Below the pieces are notes generated by a model. It was not told the origin of the DNA. It ran no database searches and saw only the letters and a program-made list of their open reading frames with translations. A stretch of DNA of 64,000 nucleotides, from positions 33,776 through 97,775 of the forward strand of contig NZ_CABPRZ010000021.1 in the NCBI RefSeq assembly GCF_902459695.1, given 5' to 3'. Shown here piece after piece: positions 8,496 through 18,164 of the stretch (positions are counted from its first letter, which is position 1; each line of letters begins with the position of its first letter). The position numbers and the translations under genes were made by a program. The DNA comes from Pandoraea terrae (GTDB lineage: Bacteria > Pseudomonadota > Gammaproteobacteria > Burkholderiales > Burkholderiaceae).

Positions 8496-9848
8496 ATGAC
8501 AAAGCACTACGACTACATTGCGATCGGTGGTGGAAGTGGTGGCATCGCTTCCGTCAACCGGGCCACCATGCATGGAAAAAAATGCGCATTGATCGAAGCA
8601 AAGGAGATTGGTGGCACCTGTGTCAACGTGGGGTGTGTGCCCAAGAAGGTCATGTGGCACGCCGCGCAAATTGCGGAAGCCATTCGCCACTACGGCCCGG
8701 ACTACGGTTTTGATGCCACGGTGAATCGCTTTGATTGGGCGGGTCTGGTGAGGCGCCGAAGCGCCTACATCGGGCGGATCCATGCGTCCTACGAGACGGC
8801 GCTGGACAGGAACAGGGTGGACGTGATCACGGGCTTCGCCAGATTCGTCGACGCCCGCACCATTGAAGTCGGTCATGAGCGAATCACCGCCGACCGTATC
8901 CTGATCGCCACCGGCTGCCGACCGTCCCGTCCCGACATCCCCGGCGCAGAACATGGCATCGACTCGGATGGTTTTTTCGAGTTGACTGAGTTGCCGAAGC
9001 GCACAGCAGTGGTGGGTGCCGGCTACATTGCCGTCGAGCTGGCGGGCGTGCTCAATGCACTGGGCTCGGAGACGCACCTTTTTGTGCGGAAGGACACGCC
9101 GCTGCGCCGTTTCGATCCGCTCTTGCGCGAAACCTTGGCGGAGGTGATGAAGTCGGAAGGGCCCACGCTGCACACCCACTCAGTTCCGACAGCCGTCATC
9201 AAGAACACAGATGGCAGCCTGACGCTGCAGCTCGAGAACGGCGATTGTCAGACAGTGGATTGCGTCGTATGGGCGATCGGCCGTGAGCCGGACACGGCTG
9301 CCCTCAATCTGCAGGCGGCGGGTATTGAGGTGGACGAAAGTGGCTACGTGACGGTTGACAAGTACCAGAACACGAACGTGCCGGGTGTCTACGCGGTCGG
9401 CGACGTCACGGGAATGGTCGAACTAACGCCGGTGGCGGTGGCCGCGGGGCGGCGCCTTTCGGAGCGGCTGTTCAACGGCAAGCCTGACGAGCATCTCGAC
9501 TACCAAAACATCCCGACCGTAGTGTTCAGTCACCCGCCGATCGGAACGGTGGGCCTTACCGAACCTCAGGCTCGCGAGCAGTATGGTGATGCCGAAGTCA
9601 CGGTATACCAATCGTCATTCACCGCGATGTACACGGCTGTGACGCAACGCCGCCAGCCGGCCCGCATGAAGCTCGTATGTGTGGGAGAAGAGGAACGGAT
9701 CGTCGGCATACACGGTATCGGGTTTGGCATGGATGAGATGCTGCAGGGCTTTGCGGTAGCGCTGAACATGGGCGCGACGAAAAGGGACTTTGACAACACG
9801 GTCGCCATTCATCCAACAGCAGCAGAGGAGTTTGTGACCATGACGTAG
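8496..9848 (+). CDS. gor: Glutathione-disulfide reductase
   Basis: 450 residues, exactly the length of E. coli Gor, with the near-identical opening [19 protein letters not shown]. The FAD-binding glycine motif is at 10-17, the redox disulfide C42-VNVG-C47 follows, and the NADPH domain has GAGYIAVEL with basic residues in VRKDTPLRR that select NADPH. The C-terminal HPTAAEE supplies the active-site base across the dimer. It reduces GSSG to GSH in the cytoplasm. Its place at the end of an oxidase/dehydrogenase operon suggests the pathway makes oxidant or uses glutathione. The very enterobacterial-like sequence makes a second, accessory gor copy plausible. Confidence 0.95.
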   Translation: MTKHYDYIAIGGGSGGIASVNRATMHGKKCALIEAKEIGGTCVNVGCVPKKVMWHAAQIAEAIRHYGPDYGFDATVNRFDWAGLVRRRSAYIGRIHASYETALDRNRVDVITGFARFVDARTIEVGHERITADRILIATGCRPSRPDIPGAEHGIDSDGFFELTELPKRTAVVGAGYIAVELAGVLNALGSETHLFVRKDTPLRRFDPLLRETLAEVMKSEGPTLHTHSVPTAVIKNTDGSLTLQLENGDCQTVDCVVWAIGREPDTAALNLQAAGIEVDESGYVTVDKYQNTNVPGVYAVGDVTGMVELTPVAVAAGRRLSERLFNGKPDEHLDYQNIPTVVFSHPPIGTVGLTEPQAREQYGDAEVTVYQSSFTAMYTAVTQRRQPARMKLVCVGEEERIVGIHGIGFGMDEMLQGFAVALNMGATKRDFDNTVAIHPTAAEEFVTMT

Positions 9849-9886
9849 TGGGAACGGTCCCCACCTCTGGTTTGTTCTTGAACCGT

Positions 9887-9922
9887 CATCTCACGCGGCA
9901 TTTGAAATGCCCGGTTGATGGA
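9887..9922. repeat. 36-nt repeat, copy 1
   Basis: Matches positions 18070-18105 at 32 of 36 bases by eye. It contains the small palindrome ggcatttgaaatgcc (9897-9911). It lies between gor and the AcfC-like gene, about 110 bp before that start. See copy 2 and the finding. Confidence 0.6.
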
Positions 9923-10033
9923 ATCGGGGCGTGTTGATGGTCAGGAGTATCGAAGAAATGCGCCGCGCTTGTAGCGGGCGCCTAAGCCGGCTAGCGGAGC
10001 CGGTTCAACTGAACTACGCGGAGAATTTTTACC

Positions 10034-10825
10034 ATGAACATCGTCGTGCGCACTGCTGCGGCCCTCGCATTGTCAATCTCGTCGCTGCACGCATTTTCCC
10101 AATCCGTATTGCACGTGTATGGGCCTGGCGGTCCAGCCCCGGCGATGAAGGAAGCCGCTGAGGCATTCGAAAAGCGGACCGGCACGCACGTCGACGTCAC
10201 AGCCGGACCGACGCCATCATGGATTGATCACGCGCGCGCCGATGCCGATGTGATCTTCAGCGGTTCAGAGACGATGATGTCGGACTTCGTCGTCGCCATG
10301 GGCGACCAGTTGACGCCGCAAGCACCCGTGCCGCTGTATCTGCGCCCAATGGCGATACTCGTTCGTCCCGGCAATCCTCGCCATATCCGCGGTCTGGCGG
10401 ACGTGGTCAAGCCGGGCGTGAAGGTGCTTGTGGTCAATGGCGCAGGACAGAATGGCGTGTGGGAAGACGTGGCAGGCCGCCTCGGCGACATCGACACCAT
10501 CGCGGCGATGCGCCGTAATATTGTGAGCTACGCGGGAAACAGCGCGATTGCCCGCCAAACCTGGATTTCCCAGCGCGACATCGACGTGTGGCTCATCTGG
10601 AATATCTGGCAGGTGTCCAATCCGTCGCTTGCCGAGACGGTGCAGATCGAGCCGCGCTACGCGATCTATCGCGATGCGGGCGTGGCAGTTACCAAACGCG
10701 GCGAGGAGAATCCCGCGTCCCGGCAGTTTGTTGATTTCCTGCGTGCCAAGGAGGGAGAGGCAATTTTTTCCCGCTGGGGCTGGATGACCGGCCGGAAAGC
10801 CGAAAGCAAGCGGGTGCAGAACTAG
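10034..10825 (+). CDS. AcfC-like periplasmic substrate-binding protein
   Basis: 263 residues with a signal peptide (MNIVVRTAAALALSISSLHAFSQ, cleavage near residue 22). The body is a type-2 periplasmic binding fold: VLHVYGPGGPAPAMKEAAEAF at the start, then two-domain alternation and a C-terminal FLRAKEGEAIFSRWGW. This matches accessory colonisation factor AcfC, related to sulfate/molybdate/iron-type binding proteins. No permease or ATPase is adjacent, so it is an orphan binder or partners with a distant transporter. It is preceded by 185 bp containing a 36-nt repeat shared with the ABC binding protein at 18165. Confidence 0.8.
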   Translation: MNIVVRTAAALALSISSLHAFSQSVLHVYGPGGPAPAMKEAAEAFEKRTGTHVDVTAGPTPSWIDHARADADVIFSGSETMMSDFVVAMGDQLTPQAPVPLYLRPMAILVRPGNPRHIRGLADVVKPGVKVLVVNGAGQNGVWEDVAGRLGDIDTIAAMRRNIVSYAGNSAIARQTWISQRDIDVWLIWNIWQVSNPSLAETVQIEPRYAIYRDAGVAVTKRGEENPASRQFVDFLRAKEGEAIFSRWGWMTGRKAESKRVQN

Positions 10826-10898
10826 CCTTTCCTGCGGTCATGCGAAGCTTTGCATCACAGTAAGAACACGCTGTTGGCGGGTTCGTTGCGTGATGAGG

Positions 10899-10943
10899 GG
10901 CAGCATGGGTATCGAGCCGAGACGGCCCGATACCCATGCTGCC
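10899..10943. terminator. Perfect 16-bp inverted repeat, convergent terminator candidate
   Basis: Arms ggcagcatgggtatcg (10899-10914) and its exact complement (10928-10943) enclose a 13-nt loop with a further 3-bp stem. It lies between the convergent AcfC-like gene and pyc. There is no T tract, so it may end transcription from both sides with help, or be a repetitive extragenic element. Confidence 0.55.
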
Positions 10944-10958
10944 TGAGCGTTTGAAGGC

Positions 10959-11009
10959 AACTCCTGCCCTCGAGACCGGACCTGTGTGGTTCCGGCCTGG
11001 GCAGGAGTT
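10959..11009. terminator. Second inverted repeat in the acfC-pyc gap
   Basis: Arms aactcctgccc (10959-10969) and gggcaggagtt (10999-11009) pair perfectly, with an inner stem ccgga/tccgg (10976-10980 with 10991-10995). Together with the hairpin at 10899-10943 this fills the convergent gap with structured RNA. No clear T run follows on either strand. Confidence 0.5.
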
Positions 11010-11063
11010 ACCTCTTGGGTTGCATTGCGGATGCAGGGGAGGCGAGCGTGCACGCGGCGGTAC

Positions 11064-14000
11064 TCACGCTCTCCACACAATCAGCAAATCCTTGGCCTGC
11101 ACCCGGTCACCCGGTTTGACCAGGACGCGCTCAATCACGCCATCGCGCTCAGCCGCCAGATGAGACTCCATCTTCATGGCTTCCAATGACAGCAGCGTGG
11201 CGCCTGCCTGTATGGTCTGCCCCGCCGTCACCGGCACAGTAACGATGGCACCGGGCATGGGGGCCCCCACATGCAGTGGATTGCCGGGTTCGGCCACCTC
11301 CCGTTGGGCGGCAGCGGTTGCACCCGCCCGTGCCACGCTGGTCATGCGCGACTGGCCGTTCATCTCGAACTGCACTTTGGCGATGCCCTTGTCCTCGTGG
11401 ATGGTCTGCAGGCTCACCATGAGTGTCTTGCCCGCGTCGATCTCCAGCGCCACTTCGTCGCCAGGCTTCATGCCATAGAAGAAAGTGGGCGTGGGCAGGA
11501 CGGAAACGTCGCCATGCCTTTGCAGATGCTGGTGGAATTCGCTGGCAACCTTGGGGTACATGAGCGCGCTGGCCAATTGCCGGTCATCTATCTCGTCCAC
11601 GGGGATGCCGCTCGCCTGCGCTGCCGTGATACGCGCGGCCTCGAGATCCACGGGAGGCAGGTGATCGCCCGGGCGGTAGGCCGCTGGCGGCTCGGCCTTG
11701 AGCACCTTGCGCGACAGCGCGGCCGGCAAGCCGTCGGGCGGGAAGCCCAGCTCGCCCTTGAACAGTGACACCACCGACTCCGGGAAAGCCACCTCGTGCG
11801 CCGGATCGGCCACCTGGCCCGGCGTGAGGTCGTTGGCCACCATCATGATGGCCATGTCGCCCACCACCTTGGACGTGGGAGTGACCTTGACGATGTCGCC
11901 AAACAGCTGGTTCACGTCGGCATAGGCCTGTGAGACCTCGGTCCAGCGGTGTTCCAGCCCCATGGCGCGCGCCTGCTCGCGCAGGTTGGTGTATTGACCG
12001 CCGGGCATCTCGTGGCGGTAGACGTCGGCCGTGCCGGAGCGGATATCACTCTCGAACGGCGCATAGAAGCGCCGCACGCCCTCAAAGTAGGTGGATGCCG
12101 CGTGCAGCGCGTGGGGCGACAAGCCGGGATCGCGCTCGGTATGTGCCAGCGCCGCTGCGATGGCAGAGAGGTTGGGCTGGGAAGTCAGGCCGCTCATGGC
12201 GTCCAGCGCACCGTCCACGGCATCGCAGCCGGCATCCACAGCCGCCAGCACCGAGGCGGCGGCGATCCCGCTGGTGTCGTGGGTGTGGAAATGCACGGGC
12301 AGACCGGTTTCCGCCTTCAGGGCCGTGACCAATGCGGCCACGGCGCGCGGGCGACAAACACCCGCCATGTCCTTGATGGCCAGGATGTGCACGCCGGCTT
12401 GCTGTAACTCCTTGGCAATGCCCACGTAGTACTTCAGGTCGTACTTGCCGCGCGCGGGATCGAACAGGTCGCCGGTGTAACAGATGGCGCCTTCGCACAG
12501 CGCCCCCGCCTCCAGCACGGCATCGATGGCCACGCGCATGTTCCTGACCCAGTTCAGCGCGTCGAACACGCGGAACAAGTCCACCCCGGCCGAGGCCGCT
12601 TGCTTGACGAAGAACTGCACCACGTTATCGGCGTAGCTGGTATAGCCTACGCCGTTGGCGCCGCGCAGCAGCATCTGGAACAGGATATTGGGCACGCGCT
12701 CACGCAACTGGGCCAAGCGTTGCCACGGGTCTTCCTTCAAAAAGCGCATGGCCACGTCAAAGGTCGCGCCACCCCAGCACTCCATGGAGAACAACTGCGA
12801 CAAATCACGCGCATAGAACGGCGCAATGGGCAGCATGTCGGCCGTGCGCATGCGCGTGGCGAACAGGGACTGGTGCGCATCGCGCATTGTCGTGTCGGTC
12901 ATCAGAACCGGTTTGGTGTCCAGCATCCACTGCGCGAACCGCTGCGGGCCCAGTTCTCTCAGCCGATCGCGTGAGCCGGGCGGAATGGGGACGTTCTGGT
13001 CCACGCGCGGCAGCACGGGCTTGGGAAACGGCAGCTCAGGCATCTTGCGCCCAGCCATTTCCGGATGGCCATTGACGGTGATGCCTGCCATGAAGCCGAG
13101 CAGTTTGCTGCCGCGGTCGCGCCGCTTGGCGAACTCGAGCAGTTTCGGCGTGTTGTCGATGAAACGCGTGGTCACGGTGCCGGCGGCAAAGTCCGGGTGG
13201 TTGATCACGTTCTCCAGGAACTGCAGATTGGAGGCGACGCCGCGAATGCGGAACTCGCGCAGCGCGCGGTCCATGCGCTGTATCGACTCTCGCGCGGTCG
13301 GTGCCCAAGCCGTGACCTTGACCAGCAGTGAGTCGTAGTACGGCGTAATGACCGCTCCACCGTAGGCCGTGCCGGCGTCCAGCCGGATGCCGAAACCCGA
13401 GGCGCTTCGGTAGGCCGAAAGGCGCCCGTAGTCGGGCAGAAAGCCGTTCTCCGGATCTTCGGTCGTAATACGGCATTGCAGCGCCGTGCCGTTGAAGCTG
13501 ATCCGGCTCTGCTCCGGCACGCCGCTGGCCCGGTGCGCCGGGTCGTCTTCGCCGATGTCGTCGGTAATGCCGATGCGCCCCCCCTCGCTGATGCGCAACT
13601 GCGCCTTGACGATGTCCACACCAGTGATCAGCTCGGTCACTGTGTGCTCCACCTGAATGCGTGGATTGACTTCGATGAAGTAGAACTGCCCGCTGTCGGC
13701 GTCCATCAGGAACTCCACCGTGCCGGCGTGCGTGTAGTTCACGGACTTCATCAGGCGGATGGCGCTGTCGCACAGGGCTTGGCGTTGGGCGTCATCAAGA
13801 TAGGGCGCAGGCGCTCGTTCCACCACTTTCTGGTTGCGGCGCTGCACGGTGCAGTCGCGCTCGAACAAATGCACCACGTTGCCGTGTCGATCGCCCAGGA
13901 TTTGCACCTCTACGTGGCGGGCATGCTGCACCAGCTTCTCGAAGTAGACCTCGTCGTTGCCAAAGGCCGCCAGCGCTTCGCGCCGGGCCGCCGCGAGCGC

Positions 14001-14576
14001 GTTGGGCAAATCGCCTTCGCTGTTGATAACGCGCATGCCGCGCCCGCCGCCGCCCCAGCTGGCCTTGAGCATGACCGGGTAGCCGATGCCGGCGGCGAGC
14101 CTTTTGCACTCGTCCAGATCCGGCGGCAGCGGCGGCGTGGCGGGCATGACGGGTACACCCGCAGCCACGGCGGCATTGCGCGCCGCCACCTTGTTGCCCA
14201 GCGTGCGCATCACTTCGGGGCGCGGCCCCACCCATTCAATGCCGGCGGCCATCACGGCTTCGGCGAAATCGGGGTTTTCCGACAGGAAGCCGTAGCCTGG
14301 GTGAATGGCGTCCACCTTGGCGGCGCGGGCGATGCGCAACACGTCCTCAATGTCCAGGTAGGCTTGCAGCGGCTTCTTGCCTTCGCCCACTACGTAGCTT
14401 TCGTCCGCCTTGAAGCGATGCAGCGCCAGCCGGTCTTCACGCGAGTAGATCGCGACCGTGCGCATATTCATCTCCGCTGCGGCGCGCATCACACGAATTG
14501 CGATCTCGGAACGGTTGGCAATCAGGACGGACTTGATCCGCTGAGAGGAAATCGGATCGACAGGCTGCATGTTCAC
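11064..14576 (-). CDS. pyc: Pyruvate carboxylase, single-chain
   Basis: 1170 residues, full length for alpha4-type pyruvate carboxylase. Domains in order: biotin carboxylase (about 10-460; SVLIANRSEIAIRV start, glycine-rich ATP loop GGGGRGMR), carboxyltransferase (about 545-830; LMTDTTMRDAHQS with metal-binding aspartate, later HFHTHDTSG), a tetramerisation region, and a biotin carboxyl carrier domain (about 1095-1170) with biotinylated K1135 in EAMKMES. It makes oxaloacetate from pyruvate, bicarbonate and ATP in the cytoplasm, an anaplerotic step. It is transcribed alone on the minus strand, with AGAGGTGAAC before the ATG. It fits a locus rich in pyruvate-producing enzymes. Confidence 0.95.
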   Translation of the reverse strand: MNMQPVDPISSQRIKSVLIANRSEIAIRVMRAAAEMNMRTVAIYSREDRLALHRFKADESYVVGEGKKPLQAYLDIEDVLRIARAAKVDAIHPGYGFLSENPDFAEAVMAAGIEWVGPRPEVMRTLGNKVAARNAAVAAGVPVMPATPPLPPDLDECKRLAAGIGYPVMLKASWGGGGRGMRVINSEGDLPNALAAARREALAAFGNDEVYFEKLVQHARHVEVQILGDRHGNVVHLFERDCTVQRRNQKVVERAPAPYLDDAQRQALCDSAIRLMKSVNYTHAGTVEFLMDADSGQFYFIEVNPRIQVEHTVTELITGVDIVKAQLRISEGGRIGITDDIGEDDPAHRASGVPEQSRISFNGTALQCRITTEDPENGFLPDYGRLSAYRSASGFGIRLDAGTAYGGAVITPYYDSLLVKVTAWAPTARESIQRMDRALREFRIRGVASNLQFLENVINHPDFAAGTVTTRFIDNTPKLLEFAKRRDRGSKLLGFMAGITVNGHPEMAGRKMPELPFPKPVLPRVDQNVPIPPGSRDRLRELGPQRFAQWMLDTKPVLMTDTTMRDAHQSLFATRMRTADMLPIAPFYARDLSQLFSMECWGGATFDVAMRFLKEDPWQRLAQLRERVPNILFQMLLRGANGVGYTSYADNVVQFFVKQAASAGVDLFRVFDALNWVRNMRVAIDAVLEAGALCEGAICYTGDLFDPARGKYDLKYYVGIAKELQQAGVHILAIKDMAGVCRPRAVAALVTALKAETGLPVHFHTHDTSGIAAASVLAAVDAGCDAVDGALDAMSGLTSQPNLSAIAAALAHTERDPGLSPHALHAASTYFEGVRRFYAPFESDIRSGTADVYRHEMPGGQYTNLREQARAMGLEHRWTEVSQAYADVNQLFGDIVKVTPTSKVVGDMAIMMVANDLTPGQVADPAHEVAFPESVVSLFKGELGFPPDGLPAALSRKVLKAEPPAAYRPGDHLPPVDLEAARITAAQASGIPVDEIDDRQLASALMYPKVASEFHQHLQRHGDVSVLPTPTFFYGMKPGDEVALEIDAGKTLMVSLQTIHEDKGIAKVQFEMNGQSRMTSVARAGATAAAQREVAEPGNPLHVGAPMPGAIVTVPVTAGQTIQAGATLLSLEAMKMESHLAAERDGVIERVLVKPGDRVQAKDLLIVWRA

Positions 14577-15343
14577 CTCTGCGATTAGGTTGATGTTCTG
14601 CGAAAGGGTTGATGGCTCGATGGGCGGCGGCCCTTTCGAGCAGGCGAAGTGGATGTAGACGTGCCCCGTTCATCACGGCCTGCCCGGTGCTTTCAGTGTC
14701 GGATCCAATCGTGTCGACGTGATCGCAGCAACGGTGCAGACGGTGCTTGTCGGGTTGTGCGACAGGATGCTTCGCGCTGATACGCCGTTTGGTGGGGGGC
14801 GGCTGTCTAGTGAAGGGCGATCACATCTCAAACCTGTAAGTGTAATCAGGCTTGCAGGACGGATCCTATTGGTGGTTTCCCAATAAATCCATGAAAAGTG
14901 GTCCAATTACTTTTGAATAATCTTCACAGGCGCGCCGGGTACGGGGCCGCCTTGGTTCCAGCTGGGCGGTCTCTATTTCCGGGTGCTTGGCACCGAAGCC
15001 GTCGAGTCTTCGAACCTGCGAACAGCGACAGGGATGTGAGCAGTAAAGTTTTTCTTTGGTGGATAGATAGAAAATCCACCGTGAATCCCAAGGGCCGCTT
15101 AACTACAATGGCGCAAAAATGCGGAAGAAGGAGTGCGCGCGTTGGTCGTGCGCCGCAGCACATGGGGGCTGCTCAGGCAATAGATTTTGTCGTTCATAAA
15201 TGTGCTGGCCACAGTGTGAAAGTGCTTCACGGCGGCACCGATAGCGCCAAGCGGAGTTGCCGGGCCGACAGGAAGATGCTCTGACGCTGACGACCCGGCG
15301 CAGACTCATGCGCCTTGCGGGGCGCACGGCCTCTGGATTTGCT
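14577..15343. other. Intergenic region, no gene recognised
   Basis: About 767 bp between pyc and the first C-S lyase gene. Short open frames do not resemble known proteins. An inverted repeat ggtggat/atccacc (15058-15064 with 15074-15080) is present. The sequence should hold the pyc promoter near 14580-14900 and the end of the lyase transcript on the right. Confidence 0.45.
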
Positions 15344-16528
15344 TCAGCGCAAAAGCACGCTGGAAAGTCGCTGCAGGGCTTCGTCGACAAGGCTGAGGGG
15401 GCACGCGAGATTGATGCGCATGAATCCTTCGCCTTCCGTCCCGAACTTCGGGCCGTGATCAAGCCACAGTCGTGCCTGGCGCAGCAGGAAATCGTGCAGT
15501 TTCGCGGGAGGCATGTTGAGCTCCCGAAAGTCGATCCACGCGAGGTAGAGCGCGTCCGTCGGAGTAACTTTCAGCGGCAGGCCGATTTCCTTGACTCGTG
15601 CCGCGAAGTGCTGCTGGTTGCGACGCACGTACGCGAGCATGGCGTCCGCCCATGACTCGCCGTGTCGGTATGCGGCCTCGCACGCAGCGGTGCCCATGGT
15701 GTTCGCGCCGGAAACGCCGTTCTTTTCGCATTGAGCCTGGTATGCGTGGCGGAGTCGCGGGTTGGGAATGATGATGTTCGCGCACTGCAGGCCGGCGATA
15801 TTGAATGTCTTGCTCGGGGCCGTGCAGACGATCGAGTTTTCGGCGGCAGCATGATCCAGCGTCGCAAAAGGGATATGCCGCTTGCCTGCGCCGAATACCA
15901 GGTCCTGATGGACTTCGTCGGAGACGATGAGAACGCCATGGCGCTCGCAGATCGAGGCCATCGTCATCAGTTCATCTTGTGTCCACACATATCCGGTGGG
16001 GTTATGCGGGTTGCAGAGGATGAACAGCTTGGTTCCGGGAACCAGCGCCGCTTCGAAAACCTCGGGATCGAAGTGGTACCTGCCTTGTGCGTCGAGAGCG
16101 AGTGGTGCTCGTGCAACGCGCCGGCCGTTGATGACGACGTCGTGCATGAAATGGAAATACACGGGCGTCTGGACCAGCACATGGTCACCCGGTTGCGTGA
16201 ACGCCTGGATGGCCATGTTGAGCGCGCTGACGACGCCGGGCGATCGGGTGATCCACTCCGGCTTCGGGTGCCATCCGAAACGTCGAGCCTGCCAGTCGAC
16301 AACGGCTTCGAGATAGGAGTCGGGGGTGCCGCCATATCCGAGCGCGCCCATCTCGACCTCACGGTGCAGTGCATCCGCAATGGGCTGCGCAATGCGGAAG
16401 TCCATATCGGCAACCCACATCGGCAGCGGGTCAGCTGCGGCCTGATCAGCCGTAAGGCGCAGCCGACCGGCTGTCCACTTCGTGGAGTTGCTATGGCGCC
16501 GGTCAATGATTTCGTCGAAGTTGCTCAT
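15344..16528 (-). CDS. PatB/MalY-type PLP-dependent cystathionine beta-lyase (C-S lyase)
   Basis: 394 residues from MSNFDEIIDR at 16528; the frame continues to 16612, but those residues lack homology. Fold type I aminotransferase: opening with RRHSNSTKW and LPMWVADMDF (typical of PatB/MalY), NPHNPTG at about 173-179, SDEVHQDL at 203-210 with the PLP-binding aspartate, and the Schiff-base lysine K240 in SKTFNIAGLQ. PatB enzymes cleave the C-S bond of cystathionine or cysteine S-conjugates to a thiol, pyruvate and ammonia. It is divergent from a LysR gene at 16760 and is a paralogue of the lyase at 22723. A generic class I aminotransferase is less likely. Confidence 0.87.
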   Translation of the reverse strand: MSNFDEIIDRRHSNSTKWTAGRLRLTADQAAADPLPMWVADMDFRIAQPIADALHREVEMGALGYGGTPDSYLEAVVDWQARRFGWHPKPEWITRSPGVVSALNMAIQAFTQPGDHVLVQTPVYFHFMHDVVINGRRVARAPLALDAQGRYHFDPEVFEAALVPGTKLFILCNPHNPTGYVWTQDELMTMASICERHGVLIVSDEVHQDLVFGAGKRHIPFATLDHAAAENSIVCTAPSKTFNIAGLQCANIIIPNPRLRHAYQAQCEKNGVSGANTMGTAACEAAYRHGESWADAMLAYVRRNQQHFAARVKEIGLPLKVTPTDALYLAWIDFRELNMPPAKLHDFLLRQARLWLDHGPKFGTEGEGFMRINLACPLSLVDEALQRLSSVLLR

Positions 16529-16759
16529 CTTGGAATTGGGTAGGGGCGGGAGTACGAATATGCATTCTGCCAACTTGTGTAGAGGGAAATAAGCGCCGAT
16601 GCGTGCAAGCACCTGTGATGGATTTTCACGAATGGACTTGCGTGAACTAGGATTACTCTGGATGCCTGCCTGTATCGCCGGGAAGTCCGTGCGCTCGAAA
16701 GTGGCGTTCGCATCGGATTATTGGTGTGGGTATTTCTGAATTTCATTCGGGCTGCAGTC
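16529..16759. promoter_or_regulatory. Divergent promoter region, C-S lyase and LysR
   Basis: 231 bp between outward-facing starts. This is the expected site for the LysR operator and for the promoters of both genes. No exact operator could be assigned by eye. Confidence 0.4.
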
Positions 16760-17719
16760 ATGAAACGTTTCGCATCGTTCACGCAGATCGCCGTCTTTGT
16801 CCGGATTGCGGAGCTGGGGAGTCTTTCCGCCGCCGCCCGAGACTTGAATCTGTCGCCTTCGGCTGTCAGCAAGAGCCTGGCGCAACTGGAGGATCAGCTC
16901 GGAGTGCTGCTGGTCAAGCGGACGACGCGAAATCTGACCTTGACGGACAGCGGTCGAATCATATTCGAGCGGGCCAACGACATCCTGGCTGATCTCGAAA
17001 CCACGCTGGATGCAGCGCGCCAGTCGAAGAATCCGGAGGGAAATCTGCGGATAACTTGCTCCATGGCTTTTGGATCAAAGCAACTCACGCCGATACTGGG
17101 CCGCTATCTCGATGGCAATCCGAAAGTCACCGCATCCATTGCATTGGACGACAGGCTGTCCAACCTCGTTGAGGAAAATTACGACTTGGCGGCCCGGATA
17201 ACCAGCAGGACCGATTTCGGATACGCCGCGCGGAAGCTGGCAACCATTCACTGGGTTTACTGCGCAGCACCCGATTACCTCGACTCGAATGAGCCGATTC
17301 GCGCACCGACTGATCTGGTACGGCACCGATGCCTCGTGTATCCGACAATGACCTTGGGTGGAGCATGGTCGTTTCGGAGAGGGGAAAACACACAACAAAT
17401 AGCGGTCAAGACAGCGCTGGAATCGAACTCCAGCCTGGCGCTTCGTGAGGCTGCGCTGCATGGACATGGCGTGGCGTGTTTGCCAACCTATCTCGTTTCC
17501 CCCGACATCATTCAAGGTGCGCTGCGGGTGGTGGTGCCCGAATACCGGTCGGCAATTACGCATACGTTATACGCGATGTACTACCGGTCGAAATACGCGA
17601 ATGCGTTGGTGCGGAGCTTTATCGACTTTGTGGTCGACGATGTAGGCGCGGTACCCCACTGGGACAGGGCATTGCGGGAGGCGGTTGACCTTCCGCCGTT
17701 CGACGACGAAGCGGCGTAA
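16760..17719 (+). CDS. LysR-family transcriptional regulator (CrgA/DsdC-like subgroup)
   Basis: 319 residues from the ATG at 16760 (MKRFASFTQIAVFVRIAELG); the frame opens at 16721 but without support. N-terminal winged helix-turn-helix with LSPSAVSKSLAQLEDQLG recognition helix, then the effector domain (about 92-300) with HGVACLPTYLVSPDI, typical of the large CrgA/AaeR subgroup. It is divergent from the C-S lyase and upstream of an amino-acid ABC transporter on its own strand, so these are the probable targets. Confidence 0.87.
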   Translation: MKRFASFTQIAVFVRIAELGSLSAAARDLNLSPSAVSKSLAQLEDQLGVLLVKRTTRNLTLTDSGRIIFERANDILADLETTLDAARQSKNPEGNLRITCSMAFGSKQLTPILGRYLDGNPKVTASIALDDRLSNLVEENYDLAARITSRTDFGYAARKLATIHWVYCAAPDYLDSNEPIRAPTDLVRHRCLVYPTMTLGGAWSFRRGENTQQIAVKTALESNSSLALREAALHGHGVACLPTYLVSPDIIQGALRVVVPEYRSAITHTLYAMYYRSKYANALVRSFIDFVVDDVGAVPHWDRALREAVDLPPFDDEAA

Positions 17720-18164
17720 GTCAGCGAAACTCCGCGCGGTCTGGACAGACTTCTCGGCCTCCGCTCACGTCGCTGCGCGAGCCATGCCGTTGGTGTCGCA
17801 AAGCGCCGTAAGCAGGTCAAGGACATCGCTGGAGGTGCGGTCGATTTGTGAAGAAAACTCTCGGCTGAGGCGCGAAAAAGTCAATTGCCTTGAAGTTTAT
17901 GGCTAGTGATACTTAGTTCGTACCGTCCAGTTCGCGTCGAAAGCGCGTCAGGCGGTGCGACCAGATCTAGGCATCAGCGAAGAGTGCGAAACGCGAACAG
18001 GACATCGAATCCGAAGAATCACACGGAGATGTTGCGAGTAGCGGAGATGACCTGCCTGGAAAGGCCGGACATCTCACGCGACATTTGGAATGCTCGGTTG
18101 ATAGATCAGTAACGGACTCACCGTTCATCGATAGCCTCAGTAGGTTACCACCGGAGACAGGACC
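17720..18164. other. Region upstream of the ABC transporter
   Basis: 445 bp with no recognised gene. It holds copy 2 of the 36-nt repeat (18070-18105) and a purine-rich Shine-Dalgarno (accggagacagg, about 18150-18161) before the binding-protein ATG. The ABC promoter should lie between 17900 and 18130. Confidence 0.45.
18070..18105. repeat. 36-nt repeat, copy 2
   Basis: Matches 9887-9922 at 32 of 36 bases by eye, with four single-base differences. It sits 60 bp before the ABC binding-protein start. Copy 1 likewise precedes a periplasmic binding-protein gene. Confidence 0.6.

Noticed and set aside
9848..9864. Short stem gtggg/cccac just after gor as a terminator
   Set aside because: Only five base pairs and no T tract; too weak to annotate as a terminator.
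13476..14588. Plus-strand frame of 370 codons opposite pyc
   Set aside because: Shadow of the biotin carboxylase region; pyc motifs are intact on the other strand.
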